Positions 25,381 through 37,211 are shown, numbered from the stretch's first letter. The stretch is 64,000 nt of DNA from Glandiceps talaboti (GCF_964340395.1 NC_135556.1:1663001-1727000), one strand, 5' to 3'. The notes: generated by a model from the sequence alone, not told the origin. Translations and numbers: made by a program.

Positions 25381-27396
25381 GGGACCGGTCAGTTTCTCCA
25401 GCCTGGGGGGGGCCGGTGGATTCTTAAATCGGGCCGACAAAAAGTCACTGACTATCTGTAAAACCAAAAACAGGCTGACCCCCCCTATCACATAATTCTA
25501 AAACATGATGACCCCCCCCCCCCATATATAATATTCGCATGACAGATATTTTTTTATCATGACTCAGTGTGGACTGCTTGACTGTCTTGCATCTACTTTA
25601 TAAGATCCCAGGTTAGCACTATCATATTTATAATTATTGACTACACAGGGTAAATATATTCGAAAAGGAGTTTAATAGCATCTTGGCTGTGAAAGGTAGG
25701 AAAGCTTGAGAAGGGAATATGTACATCTGTTATGGGGGTCCTAGGGGGTCTCCCCCTAGAAGCCCAGGAGGTTTTTAACTCTGAAAAGTCAATTTTGAGA
25801 CTATTCAGACATTTTCAGAAAATAATTTCCAAGCTTTACAAGACAGCACCAACATGTAAAATGCAACTACATAAGGTTGAAATATTTTTGAAATATAGTT
25901 TGATAGGATCTTGACAGTAAGAGGTAGGGGGAAGATCTTGAGACTAGGATGTGTACACCTCATGTGGGGGGGGGTCCTAGGGGGTCTCCCCCTAGAAGCC
26001 CTGGAGGTTTTTAACTCTGAAAAGTCAATTTTGAGACTATTCAGACCCTTTCAGACAATAATTTCCAAGCCTTACAAGACAACACCAACATGTTAAAAGC
26101 AACTACATAGGGTTGAAATACTTTTGAAATATACTTTGATAGCATCTTGACAGTAAGAGGGGAAGAGCTTGAGACTGGGATATGTCCACCTCATGTGGTG
26201 GGTCTGAGGGGGGTCTCCCTCTAGAAACCCTGGAGGTTTTTTACTCTTAAAGCCAATATTTAGGCTATTCAGACCCTTTCAAGCAATAACTTAATCCATG
26301 CTTTAGAAGACAGCAAGTATCAGAAACTATTCTTTATAACTTACACTAAGGGTTGAAATATGTTCTTAAAAAGTTTAAATGGCATCATTATATACATGTA
26401 GTAAAGGTCAGCACATCTATAATGGTAGTATCATTGGTAGGGGAGATTTGGAGTTTAAGGCAATTTTAGACTATCTTGGCAAAAATGTTTCAGATCTTGA
26501 AAAGACAATATCATATTAAATTAGAATAGGGTGAAAATATTTAAGAAAAGTTTAATACCATTATGACAGTAAAAAGGTTGTTGGTGCATCTGATTGTTGG
26601 TTGAATGTATGAGTGACCTCTGGGGGTGAGGGAGTCCTTGGGGTTTTCCCCCTGGCAGATCTGGAGTTTTTTGGTTGAGATACTAAGGCAATGTTTAGGT
26701 TATTCATAACCTTTGAGGTAATATATCCAAGCTTCGAAAAGCTAACGTAAAACGTTTTTAAACGAGTTTCTCATATCACATAAAATGGAATGTAACATTA
26801 GTATATAGGGGCATTAATATTGCATGTATAATAAAGTCACCGGTATGTTAGAGAACTTTAGGTGGTCATACCTAGTGTATAATAGTAACTGGAATCTGAT
26901 GAGATGTGGTGATTTGTATTGTCAATAGCATGAGTAGTAGAACAATTTAGATTCACTTCATTTATAAACTATCTATGAAAATTACCATTACGAAACCTTC
27001 AAGTTCACTTTTGCCCAAACTGCAATATAAGCGAAGCATTGATTGTGAAACAGCCAAGCATTTACATGACATGTTCTGTAACTAGTGTGGTAGCTAGGTA
27101 ATACATGTATATGAATATGTATAGTGATAGGTTTGAACTAATAAGTAATATTAAAGAATTCATGTAAGAAACAGGGACAAGAACAAATATTGACATGTAC
27201 CACATTTCAGACAAGGCTATATGCCATTGTAGAAAGGCTTTTTTTTCTTCCATCACAATCTAAAACACAATGACCCCCCCTATCTACAATTTTCAAAACA
27301 GCATGACCCCCCCTACTGCCAATTTCAAAAACAGGGTGACCCCCCCTACCAATCCACCGCCCCCCCCCCCCCAGGCCGAAGAAACTGACCGGTCCC
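25381..27396. mobile_element. non-autonomous TIR DNA element, TTA target duplication
   Basis: The terminal inverted repeats are gggaccggtcagtttct at the left and its exact complement at the right. They continue imperfectly into a G-rich (left) or C-rich (right) run. The trinucleotide TTA flanks both ends (25378-25380 and 27397-27399), consistent with a 3-bp target duplication. Just inside both ends are short gggtgac/gggtca motifs separated by runs of C (25470-25520; 27270-27345). The interior has a tandem of about 235 bp and no transposase, so the element would need one supplied in trans. The superfamily is not resolved; a 3-bp TTA/TWA duplication is typical of PIF/Harbinger, but the ends are not diagnostic. 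Confidence 0.8.
25670..26720. repeat. decaying tandem of about 235 bp inside the TIR element
   Basis: Four to five copies. Each contains a perfect or near-perfect hairpin, ctagggggtctccccctag (25741-25759 and 25977-25995; degenerate near 26205 and 26635). This is followed by aaaagtcaattttgagacta, a tccaagc segment, and a gttgaaatat segment. The copies diverge progressively from left to right. Confidence 0.85.
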
Positions 27397-27399
27397 TTA

Positions 27400-28414
27400 C
27401 CATGTTCTTTTCCGATTTCTCTCGATAACAAACTACCGCTGTTTGTTGCAAGGCTTGTACATAATAATTTATCTAGAGCTCTGTATCTCATGATACAAAT
27501 ACACTCTCACATATTTATCAAGTGTAATAATCTATAATTTATACCAAAATCATGTGTGTGGTCAAAATATGGAAAATAGACCAAGCCTCGCCTAGCCTAC
27601 GAAGAAAATTTCGCGACAATGTATCGATAATAATGACCTACACATTGACCCTTATATAATTAGTGTACAGTGAGGGCGCGCCACTGAACAAAATCTTGGA
27701 CAATTTTCCCGTAGTGATTAAAGGAATGTGTAAACTCATGGTGGGACAGAAGGAAGTTCAACACACACATGCCATATCCCGGGTATGTAGGGGATCACGA
27801 AAGCCGAGTGAAGTCGAGGATGGCAAGCTTTCCTGTGCTGAGAATAGGAGACGTGGTGGGCAATTCAACAACATTTTTGACAATTAACTTTCATTGGGAC
27901 TTGACGAATCACAGATATAGAGCTAAATTTCTTGCATAAATCATGAAATTCCTTACGCAAGGCATTCAGTTTTCCTTCGACTCAGTCGTGTACACCTCCG
28001 TTTTCACTCTGAGATGAACAGATAGATCTGTTCTACCCCTAAATAGTAGTTTCGTCCAACTGTAGCATTGATCGTGTAGTATTTGAGTCGCAGGATTCAT
28101 CAGTCTAATTCAGACATTTCCGGCAAACAAACAAAAACAGTATGTCTCTCAATATTATACAGTTTGATCTGAATATATTTAAAAGTTACCTAAAGTGGAT
28201 TTTTTCCAAAGAAAAACGTCATTTTACATAACGAAATTACCGGCTATGAATAGCTGAATACATTCAACACAAATGTCTATGCATGGCGTCACGTGTTGCC
28301 GAACATTGCGATTTCTCAATTCAACTCGATGATTTAGGAATATATGTTAATGTACTAACAAACATAAAAGCACACTGGCGTTGTAGCACAGCTGTTGACA
28401 GTACGCTTTAATTG
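27400..28414. other. non-coding, no gene recognised
   Basis: Unique sequence. The open frame 27663-27887 has no recognisable feature. Confidence 0.45.
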
Positions 28415-28930
28415 CCTGTAATGATTATGTGGTCTTGTTGCTAGACATATTTGCATACATTCTTTGAAGATTTATTCCCATGCCTACCCATCCATGGTTT
28501 TATATGTTACTATGGGCATGGTCTTGTTGCTAGACATATTTGCATACATTCTTTGAAGATTTATTAATATGCCTTCCAATCCATGATGCTATATCTGCAA
28601 CATACGTACGCCAATATATATATATGGGCATCGTCTTGTTGTTAGGTATATCTACATACAATTTTGTAATTTACTCATTCATTTACCTTCCCATCACCGG
28701 TGTTATTTTGCGATTATGTGTCACTGTTTACCTGTTGCTATGGGCGTGGTCTTGTTGCTAAGGGCATTTACATACTTTAAAATAATGTTTATTCAATTGC
28801 CTACGCATCCCTGTTGTTATAATTGTAAACAAAACCTATCATTTGACTGTTACTAAGGGGTTGGTCATGGTTGTTGTTATAATTTTTAAAACAAAAACAC
28901 TATAATTTGACTGTTGCTAGGGCCAATTAC
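28415..28930 (+). repeat. about 105-bp tandem of a dispersed repeat family
   Basis: Four to five diverged units, each with gggcatggtcttgttgctag, then catatttgcatac, then a cattct..tttattca segment and a gcctacccatcc segment (starts near 28430, 28515, 28624, 28741, 28857). The reverse complement of the same unit occurs at 53310-53560, so this is a family and not a local array. Confidence 0.85.
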
Positions 28931-28998
28931 ATAAGTATGACACACCCACAATAATTTGAGAGGTAAAGCTCAATACTAAAATCACTTGCATCATCTAC

Positions 28999-29043
<45 letters not shown>

Positions 29044-29150
29044 GCATTTGCGTTGAACCAACCTGACGAAAACCAACCAACTTGAAGCCAACTATCATGG
29101 CAATCGCTCTGGCGGTTTTTGACTCTCAGTTGTTTACACACACACACACG

Positions 29151-29244
<94 letters not shown>
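28999..29244. repeat. (AC)n and (CT)n(AC)n microsatellites
   Basis: An (AC)n block at about 28999-29041, then 100 bp of unique sequence, then (AC)n(TC)n(AC)n at 29137-29244. Confidence 0.97.
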
Positions 29245-29245
<1 letters not shown>

Positions 29246-29351
29246 TTCTGAAGTTCAGTTGTGCTAAAAAACGGTCATATTAAGGACGCCATCTATTGGC
29301 AGACTTGAGAGTTACACTAGTTATTGTTCTGGATTAAAGTATGTGATGAAT

Positions 29352-30314
29352 TTTAATGGAGCAATTTTAAGACACAGCCCATTTACAGTTCCCAGTAATA
29401 CGGATTTAATGGAGTAATTTTAAGACACAGCCCATTTACAGTTCCCAGTAATACGGATTTAATGGAGCAATTTTAAGACACAGCCCATTTACAGTTCCCA
29501 GTAATACGGATTTAATGGAGTAATTTTAAGACACAGCCCATTTACAGTTCCCAGTAATACGGATTTAATGGAGTAATTTTAAGACACAGCCCATTTACAG
29601 TTCCCAGTAATACGGATTTAATGGAGTAATTTTAAGACACAGCCCATTTACAGTTCCCAGTAATACGGATTTAATGGAGTAATTTTAAGACACAGCCCAT
29701 TTACAGTTCCCAGTAATACGGATCCGGATTTAATGGAGTAATTTTAAGACACAGCCCATTTACAGTTCCCAGTAATACGGATTTAATGGAGTAATTTTAA
29801 GACACAGCCCATTTACAGTTCCCAGTAATACGGATTTAATGGAGTAATTTTAAGACACAGCCCATTTACAGTTCCCAGTAATACGGATTTAATGGAGTAA
29901 TTTTAAGACACAGCCCATTTACAGTGACCAGTAATACGGATTTAATGGAGTAATTTTAAGACACAGCCCATTTACAGTGACCAGTAATACGGATTTAATG
30001 GAGTAATTTTAAGACACAGCCCATTTACAGTTCCCAGTAATACGGATTTAATGGAGTAATTTTAAGACACAGCCCATTTACAGTTCCCAGTAATACGGAT
30101 TTAATGGAGTAATTTTAAGACACAGCCCACTTACAGTTCCCAGTAATACGGATTTAATGGAGTAATTTTAAGACACAGCCCATTTACAGTTCCCAGTAAT
30201 ACGGATTTAATGGAGTAATTTTAAGACACAGCCCATTTACAGTGACCAGTAATACGGATTTAATGGAGTAATTTTAAGACACAGCCCATTTACAGTGACC
30301 AGTAATACGGATTT
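29352..30314. repeat. 53-bp minisatellite
   Basis: About 18 units of 53 bp: ggatttaatggagtaatttt, aagacacagcccatttacag, ttcccagtaatac. A ttccc/tgacc variant is shared by two separate pairs of units (29925-29990 and 30240-30310), suggesting block duplication. A six-base ggatcc extension occurs once, at 29720. Confidence 0.97.
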
Positions 30315-30666
30315 GCTTGGCAAGCTGTTTTTGGTTCCCCACAGTGCTGTCCCATAAACTAATAGAATGTCCCGGATGTCATGAATTGTGTAATGTTGGT
30401 ATATTTCCGCATTTATATAATAATAAAGTGATTTCATTGAATTATTTAGAGCAACAAATGGTGATAAAATCATAATATATAGTCTAATTTATGTAATGTA
30501 CTATAACGTCATTAGAGATTCCACATTTGAAGTTAAAGTTATTTCCTCTTTAAATTCTTATCTTTGATTCCTTCCTGAAAAGACGCAGACAAGTGACAAA
30601 ACAACTGATAAATAAATTCTCTGAAAGTCGCTGGTTGGAAATTAGAGTAAAGAAAGGGGGTAAGAT

Positions 30667-30738
30667 ACAACAAGGCAGGGTTTTTTGAAGGTTTCACCAC
30701 ATACAACAAGGCAGGGTTATTTGAAGGTTTCACCACAT
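30667..30738. repeat. 39-bp direct duplication
   Basis: Two copies of acaacaaggcagggtt plus tttgaaggtttcaccacat, differing at one base. The surrounding sequence 30315-31539 is otherwise non-coding as far as I can tell. Confidence 0.9.
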
Positions 30739-31539
30739 GTACCGGGATCATTCTACAAGCTTGCAATGGCGTTTTTGTAGTCATCATGAGTAATTTTGCT
30801 TCCATCTTGGTGGACTTGAAAAGACAATGAACATGAACAGTAATTTAGCCTAGATGATGTCGACAGTTTAGAAATGAGCTAAATGCTGTTTGGCCTACGG
30901 CATAGTCTACTTCTAGTCTATCAACTAGCCCTCGGATGTTCTTCCGATAAAATACGACACACAGCCGAACAACGCTATCGAGGATTCGGGCAAGCCCTCA
31001 CATGCGAACTTCGTTCGCTTATAGTTATAGCATCGAAAGAAAGCCCGAACGTCTATCAGCAAGACTAAGTCTACTTCCTGACGACCGTGTTCCGGTTTAC
31101 ACTACGTTATCGTCACACATTATATGTAATGGAACATGGTCGCCAGGAACTAGACTGCCTACGACGTACAATCTTTAGACACAATGGCAATATCTGTACT
31201 GTTCAAAAGCCTACTAGTGGTGATGGAAGGAATGTACGGATAATTTAAAGATCTTTCATACCCAAGCTAAGATCAGAGTAACTCTACATTTAGCCAATTA
31301 GAGTCAGTCTAGAGCGCGTGTCAATTTCGATAATTTTACGTCTTTAAGTACTGCTTGCTTCCAGACTAAAATGGCATTGACGCATCATGTTGTAATGAGT
31401 CAATGGAAATACCACGTTTGTTTGTACACGTCTCCTGAAAAATTCATATGTAACCGCTCCGGTTTCGGATCCGGAATCAAAGGCGGTACGGTTTTCCCAT
31501 TTGCAACATCCTTGTATGATATAACAATGGTACTTTGGG

Positions 31540-31787
31540 CACAGGGGCGTGTAATATTTCATAGATTGTTGTTTTCTTATTGCTTAGAATGCCGTTTTCT
31601 TAGGAAAATATCGTACGAATCTTGCTGCTACAAATGTATCAATCTCTATACTACTAAGAAATATTAGTATATTAGAAATATTAGTCTCTTCCCTTTACAT
31701 GTAGGAATATATATTAATCAAAAGGTTGTTATAGTTAGTCTGTAGACCTGGAAAACAACAATCTATGAAATATTACACGCCCCTGTG
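31540..31787. mobile_element. hAT-like MITE with 8-bp target duplication
   Basis: The terminal inverted repeats of about 37 bp appear perfect: the left begins cacaggggcgtgtaatattt and the right is its complement. The direct repeat actttggg flanks both ends (31532-31539 and 31788-31795), a perfect 8-bp target duplication. An 8-bp duplication with CAGGGG-type ends is characteristic of the hAT superfamily. At 248 bp it has no coding capacity. A second, more diverged copy lies at 46242-46535. The open frames read across it on both strands are by-products. Confidence 0.88.
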
Positions 31788-31864
31788 ACTTTGGGAGTCT
31801 TCAATAATTACAACTAGAGAAACGGGGATATTTAAGGGAAATAATATTTCACAAATCTGTTCGC

Positions 31865-32290
31865 GGGAGAGGGCTGTGTTGTAGATACGTAATGAAATAA
31901 GGGAAAGATCACATGTTAATTTGACTCATTGTCACTAGCTTTGGATTATTTTCTGATTTTGGCATCCCACCTAGCTCTGCCACCGGTCCCACACCCCACT
32001 GCTGCAACATCTCACCACTGCCACCATTGCACCGTATTATCAGAACATATCAATTAAATCACTGCTGACAGCCATGCAGTGAATCAATAAATAATTGCTA
32101 GTTGTGGTCTGACGAGAGGAGTTGGTATAATACAGGAATGGAGCGTAGTAAGATATTAGGGATCGTGTGGTTGAGTGGGGATGTTGAACTTGGTCCTAAC
32201 AATGTTGGTGGGGTCCATGTAGTCTTTGGGAGTTCAGTCATGCCAACTAGATCCAAACATGGGAATTGATTAATGCAGTGCCGTCACACA
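31865..32290 (+). pseudogene. LINE 5' region with intact 2A-like leader ORF
   Basis: A 43-codon frame runs from ATG 32138 to the stop at 32267-32269. It starts MERSKILGIVWLSGDVELGP (residues 1-20). SGDVELGP (32174-32197) closely resembles the ribosome-skipping 2A-like motif GDVELNPGP used at the N-terminus of some LINE proteins, but lacks the Asn-Pro before Gly-Pro, so skipping activity is doubtful. Upstream is the CCACC-rich 5' region shared with 17165-17560. A decayed reverse transcriptase of plausible LINE origin follows at 32722, suggesting that both are parts of one deleted element. This last link is inferred. Confidence 0.6.
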
Positions 32291-32721
32291 AATTCACTGT
32301 GGTGATAGTAGTGGAAAAGAACCAATGCTTTTATGTGATGGCAGCAGTGGAATTGACTCCGTGTCATTAGGTCTGACGTTTGTTACGTTTAGTTTCATAT
32401 CTATATGATACATTTTTAAAAGTAATCACTTGAATTTTGAGCAATGAATCCGAAGACAATCACCACACCTACATAGATACATTCCAGGGTGCTATTCAAA
32501 ACAGGGCACAACAATTTAATTTTGTTGTAATATCCTGTATCTAATGAGTACTAGGAAAACGGATATCTCCAACGACGTTTTAAGATAAACTAACTACTCA
32601 GACACTGTTAGTACTTACACAAATGAAATCGATACAGGATAGTTACGATCCTTTTGTCCGATGAGACGGAGATGTTCAACAAAACAATCACCAAGACATG
32701 GTATAATTTATAATTAACATC

Positions 32722-33400
32722 TTGAAAAACATAAAGAAAGGCGAGAACACCAGTGACCAACTTTACTGGAAACTTTATCCCAGTTCTGAAAAACCACCCG
32801 TAATCGGGCTTTTTGAAAAATTTAGCTTACTCTACAAACACCAGCAAAAGACCAGTAAAAAGCATATTACAAGTCTATCATTAATTAATCTAGTTACCAA
32901 CTTACTCACTCAAATCGACAACGGAAACCCAACAATAGGCATAGGAATCTTCATAGATTTTACAAAGGCATTCGATACGATCAATCACAGTGTACTATTG
33001 TCTAAACTTCAATATTATGGAGTTAGAGGAATGCCTTTGCAATAGTTTTCAGACTACCTGAATCATAGAACACAATTTGTTGTTGTTGGAGAAAATAAAT
33101 CTAAAAAGATGTCAAGTACCTGTGAGGTTCCACAAGGGTCAATACTTGGCCCAACCTTTTTTTTAAATGTATATCAATGACCTTCCAAATGCCTCTAACT
33201 TCTTTGATTTTTGTCTCTTTCCGGACGATTCTAATTTATTTAACACATTTCAGACAAAACAAATATCGTAAACCTGGATCAGGTCAGTTATCATTTCAAA
33301 AATATTACAGACTGCTGTGATGTAAATAAACTCTTTGGGGCAAAGATTATGTTATGAATGAGGTAGACAAAGTTTATTTTGTTGGGGTTACCATAGTCTG
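32722..33400 (+). pseudogene. LINE (CR1/L2-like) reverse transcriptase remnant
   Basis: Reading from about 32881, the frame gives NLVTNLLTQIDNGNPTIG, then FIDFTKAFDTINHSVLLSKL, then YYGVRG, which are reverse transcriptase motifs of the CR1/L2 type. TAG at 33043-33045 replaces the Trp of the conserved LQWFSDYL. The same frame continues FSDYLNHRTQFVVVGEN and EVPQGSILGPTFF, then shifts by +1 in a T-run near 33163. It goes on with YINDLPNASNFFDFCLFPDD, where the catalytic FADD has become FPDD. A second stop follows in FQTKQIS (33271), after which a DVNKLFGAKIM segment matches the region beyond the active site. The region ends in a TATG microsatellite. Inactive. Confidence 0.85.
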
Positions 33401-33404
33401 TGTC

Positions 33405-33541
33405 CAATGTATGTATGTATGTATGTATGTATGTATGTATTATGTATGTATGTGTGCATGTATGTATGTATGTATGTATGTGTGTATGTGTGCATGTATG
33501 TATGTATGTATGTATGTATGTATGTATGTATGTATGTATGC
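33405..33541. repeat. (TATG)n microsatellite
   Basis: Tetramer array with occasional tgtg/tgca variants. The Met-Tyr-Val-Cys frames across it are periodicity products. Confidence 0.97.
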
Positions 33542-33892
33542 CTATGCCTAATAATAGTTATTGTCATTGGAAGTCTCGGAAATGTACATCATAAAGTCAC
33601 AAGTGGTTTGATCAAAGCTGGTTTAAATAGAAGGAATTCCAAATCCATCACCAAATATTGTAGTGTCAGCTCAATAATAGGTTCTTACAAAATTTGGAGA
33701 TTGAGATGTAGGTACTACTAGTATAACAACCAGATATCACGTGAACGTTTGTCATAAGTGACCAAGAGAAACTCGTTCACTAGTCAGTATGATTTCCTGC
33801 AAGGTATTGTGTGTGTATTCTGTAAAGGAATTATGTAAATACTTTACCTGTACATGCTATGTTCATGTAAGTTGGAAATAAAAGAATTTGAT

Positions 33893-34041
33893 ATGTATGT
33901 ATTATGTATGTATGTGTGCATGCATGTATGTATGTATGTATGTATGTATGTATGTATGTATTATGTATGTATTATTTATGTATGTAAATACATGTATGTA
34001 TGTATGTATGTATGTATGTATGTATGTATGTATGTATGTAC
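33893..34041. repeat. (TATG)n microsatellite
   Basis: A second tetramer array 350 bp downstream of the first, with the same tgtgcatg interruption. It probably arose by duplication or gene conversion between the two. Confidence 0.97.
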
Positions 34042-34847
34042 CATAAAATAGTCTTAACCAGTTATTGACAGATTAACTTTATCAGTAGCCAATACAGAAC
34101 GAAAGATATGCCATCAAAGGTTTGCCATGTGTGACCAATAGATAAGATTACTCTCTAAAAATGTAGCGACTGATATGATGACAACTTGAAAAAGTGCGGT
34201 AATAGGATTAGAAAGTCAGGGCGATATTTTTAACTTTTACACAATAGGAAACCTTGTGATTTATATAAACAAGTTTAGTCAGATGTCTGACATTCAGACA
34301 AGGTGGAAGAGACACGTTCCACACCAAACAACCAAGGTTCCAGGAACACACTTGGAAGTACTAGTTGATGTAATTAGTGTTCGGGAGGATTCATCGAATT
34401 CCAGAAATGTATTACGTAAGCAAATTAGTAGATAAGATGGGTCATATACCTAACTTTAAAGAAGAGTTGTCAAAATTGTCTTCGTCAAGGATATGTTCGT
34501 TGCGTAAGAGATACAACTCTCTGTCAGAGGTTGATATATAATACCCCCCCCCCCAACCAAAAGGTTTTGACTGAAAGAACAATACTGCGAGCCGTTCATT
34601 TTTCTGTCCCTGAATACCGTATGTCATTGACTGCAAGCACAGACAAGGAAGGCCTACCTCCACAATAGCATGGCGGTAGAGCTCAAGATAAAACTAGCAG
34701 AGGCCAATTTACATTAGTCTAGATGTACCCATCTTCTTAAGTTGTCTTCCAAGAGGAAGGAAGGAATGTCCCGCGTGCAAAACGCTCCATAATGGCTCAA
34801 TTTAGACTGGGCGTACTCCAGGTAGAAAGGTAAAAAGGTATCGTGGT
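34042..34847. other. non-coding, no gene recognised
   Basis: Unique sequence with a short C-run at 34543-34553. No supported gene. Confidence 0.45.
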
Positions 34848-35475
34848 TTACCTTGTTGGAATTGGAAGAGCATGGTTCGTATCCTTAATGTAGGTAGGCT
34901 GAGATGCCACAATGGGTCGTAAAAGGGCATCTAAATAACGCGCGAGATGTTCCTTAGAGCAATTACAAGCTGAGACGATGGGCCTACCAGGAATATTTAC
35001 CTGTAAGCTTAAATAAAACACGGCTGTCCTAGGTCGACGGACTATAATTTTACGTGTTTCTGTTGGTACTTCGCCAGCGGATATAAACGGGTTAACAATA
35101 TCCATAATCTCGCGTTGCACATCTTCTGTAGAATCACCTTCCGATTCCTGGTAAAAATCCGTGTTTAAAAGCTGCCTCAGATACGTACAGATTTTTACGC
35201 CAAACAACTACCGTTCCACCTTTATCAGCAGGCTTAACAACAATATCATCGCGCTTTCTAAGAGATCTAGATGAAATAGCATCGCATTCTTCCTTAGTGA
35301 TGTTACTGAAAGGGAACTTGTTATTAAATTTAATAGTATAAACCTCGCCTGCAAACATTGATGTAATGGTCAATAGTACGATTGCGACCAACTGGAGGAG
35401 TCCAACGAGACTTAACAGGGAGGGCGCCAAACAATCCGAGTCGTTGGTTATTCGTATTATTAACATGAACGTCAC
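34848..35475 (-). pseudogene. Penelope-like element fragment (N-terminal part of RT protein)
   Basis: Two overlapping minus-strand frames together give the start of a Penelope-type reverse transcriptase. The first (35475 down to about 35170) contains ITKEECDAI, then RKRDDIVVKPADKGGTVVVW and NLYVSEA. After a frameshift near 35170-35180, the second continues RQLLNTDFYQESEGD, then VNIPGRPIVSACN and YLDALLRPIVASQPTYIKDT. Comparable segments (TIKAADNGG, PLRPIIPQ, YIKDTTH) occur in the intact PLE at 37240-39825, but this is a different, more diverged lineage. It is truncated before the catalytic DD motif and lacks the GIY-YIG domain. It lies 395 bp to the left of the other PLE copies. Confidence 0.85.
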
Positions 35476-35502
35476 CGGTCACCCTGGGTATCATTATCAT
35501 CA

Positions 35503-35725
35503 TATGTATGTATGTATGTATGTATGTAGGGTGGAGGTGTAGGGTGGGGATGTAGGGTGGGGGTGTAGGGTGGGGATGTAGGGTGGGGGTGTAGGGTGGG
35601 GATGTAGGGTGGGGTGTAGGGTGAGGATGTTGGGTGGGGGTGTAGGGTGGGGGTGTAGGGTGGGGGTGTAGGGTGAGGATGTAGGGTGGGGGTGTAGGGT
35701 GGGGTGTAGGGTGGGGAAGGATTAT
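35503..35725. repeat. (TATG)n followed by GTAGGGTGGGG minisatellite
   Basis: A short tatg run (35503-35526), then about 15 units of 12-14 bp: gtagggtggggat or gtagggtgggggt. The G-clusters (ggg and gggg or ggggg every 6-7 bp on the plus strand) fit G-quadruplex patterns. Confidence 0.95.
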
Positions 35726-35924
35726 AACGGTTACTTTTAACTACTGCAGTGTAGTATCTACCTCCCCTAGAAATACATCGATTTTTTCGAATGTGCTTAG
35801 ACAAAGAGTCTTTGAAATAAATAGAATGTATACTTTGGGTTTGTTTACCGGGAATTTGGCATACCTTTCTGATTTAGGAATAAAACCAAGAGACCAGTTT
35901 CCAAAGTTAAAATTCTTTATTTTT

Positions 35925-35962
35925 CCGACGTTTCGGTCTTTCACAGAAGACCTTCCTCAGGG
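35925..35962 (-). ncRNA. hammerhead-like motif of PLE copy A
   Basis: On the minus strand: ctgagga, then a helix II of aggtctt/aagacc type with a short loop, then gaaacgtc. This is the CUGANGA / GAAA core arrangement of hammerhead ribozymes reported for Penelope-like elements. Helix III (ac/gt directly before c) is minimal and helix I is only two pairs (cc/gg), so activity as a monomer is doubtful. Confidence 0.55.
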
Positions 35963-36277
35963 TACTAAAAATGAATAAAGACAGTGAAAAGGACCGGTAA
36001 AAAACTAGATATTGGGCAGTGGTACAATAGAAGCGTAAAATATAAAAGGATACTTGGTAAAATGATACAGGTGAATAAAAAAGTTTGAAAAATGGAAGTG
36101 TTTAACAAAATAAAAGACTTACAAAGTGGTCCAAACGGCACACAGGTAAACTACGTGTCAATCGAGCGGATCATGGATGTTACTGACAAGTGATTGAGAA
36201 AGGCCCACCTAGCTGAGTGTAAATTTATAAAGGAAATGAATGCTAGGGGTTATATAGAACAAACGGGGTCAAATGGA

Positions 36278-37211
36278 TTACCAGTCTTTTTTGTTCAAGC
36301 CGTTTGGTGAAAGTGTATCTAACTCATGGATTATTTTAAGTTCAAGCTGTTTTCTAATCTTATCTGTTTTGGAAAATACTTTACAGAGTCCTGGGAATTG
36401 GAAATCATTCATGCTGTGACATTGACTGTTAAAATGAGCGGCTACTGGGGTGTCCTTGTGTGTTTTGATACTGTATATGTGTTCCTTGATACGTACACGA
36501 AGTTCCCGTTTTGTTTCTCCTATGTATAACATGTTACATTTTGAACAGTTGATGACGTATATTAAGTTCCTTGTGCTGCATGTTAGTTGTCCAATGATCG
36601 GGTATGATTTCTTTGTCATGGGGTTCGTGATTCTGTCATTGTTGTGTATGATCATTGAAGGGCACACTTTACATTTGTTGCATGGATTGCAGTTCCCCGG
36701 GTCTTTACTTTTTGTTGTTTCTTTGATGTTGGCTCTTACCAGGATCTTTTTGAGATTGGGCGGTTGTTTATAGGAGACAATAGGTGGTGTATGAAAGGTA
36801 TCTTTGGTTTGTTGATCAGAGTTGAGTATGGACCAGTGTTTACGAATTATGGTGGATATGCTTGGTAGTGATGGATGGTAGGTTAAAACAAATGGTATTC
36901 TTCCTTGTGAGTCCTTATTTTTGTCCTTGTATTGAAGCAGGTCATTGCGTTGGGTATCTCTGGCTTTCTGGATGGCATTGGAAATTGTAGTCTGTTTATA
37001 CTTTCTATTAGTTAGTTGGTGTTCTAGTTTTTTTTGTTTCAGCGGTGTATAGCGTGTTATCCGAGCATATACGTCTGTATCGTAGAGCTTGACTATAAGG
37101 GATGGATTTGAAGACATGGCGTGGATGACAGGACGATGGCAGAAGATATGAATGTTTATCAGTGGGTTTGCTGTATACGGTTGTATGGAGTTCGTTGTTC
37201 TTTATGAACAT
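36278..37211 (-). pseudogene. PLE copy A: RT C-terminus and GIY-YIG endonuclease, frameshifted
   Basis: The minus-strand frame from 37211 begins MFIKNNELHTTVYSKP and matches residues of copy B. One extra A in an A-run near 37030 shifts the frame, so the TETKKLEHQL segment of copy B is split between two frames here. The rest continues to 36278. It includes the Cys-rich linker CNPCNKCKVC and the GIY-YIG nuclease segment NLIYVINCSKCNMLYIGETK, with RELRVRIKEH after it. There is no reverse transcriptase active site, because the copy is 5'-truncated. The protein differs from copy B at only a few residues (for example KPT for KPN and TAET for TTET). Confidence 0.9.

Noticed and set aside
31371-31667. 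98-codon ORF
   Set aside because: Half of it lies inside a hAT-like MITE (31540-31787), and the opposite strand is equally open.
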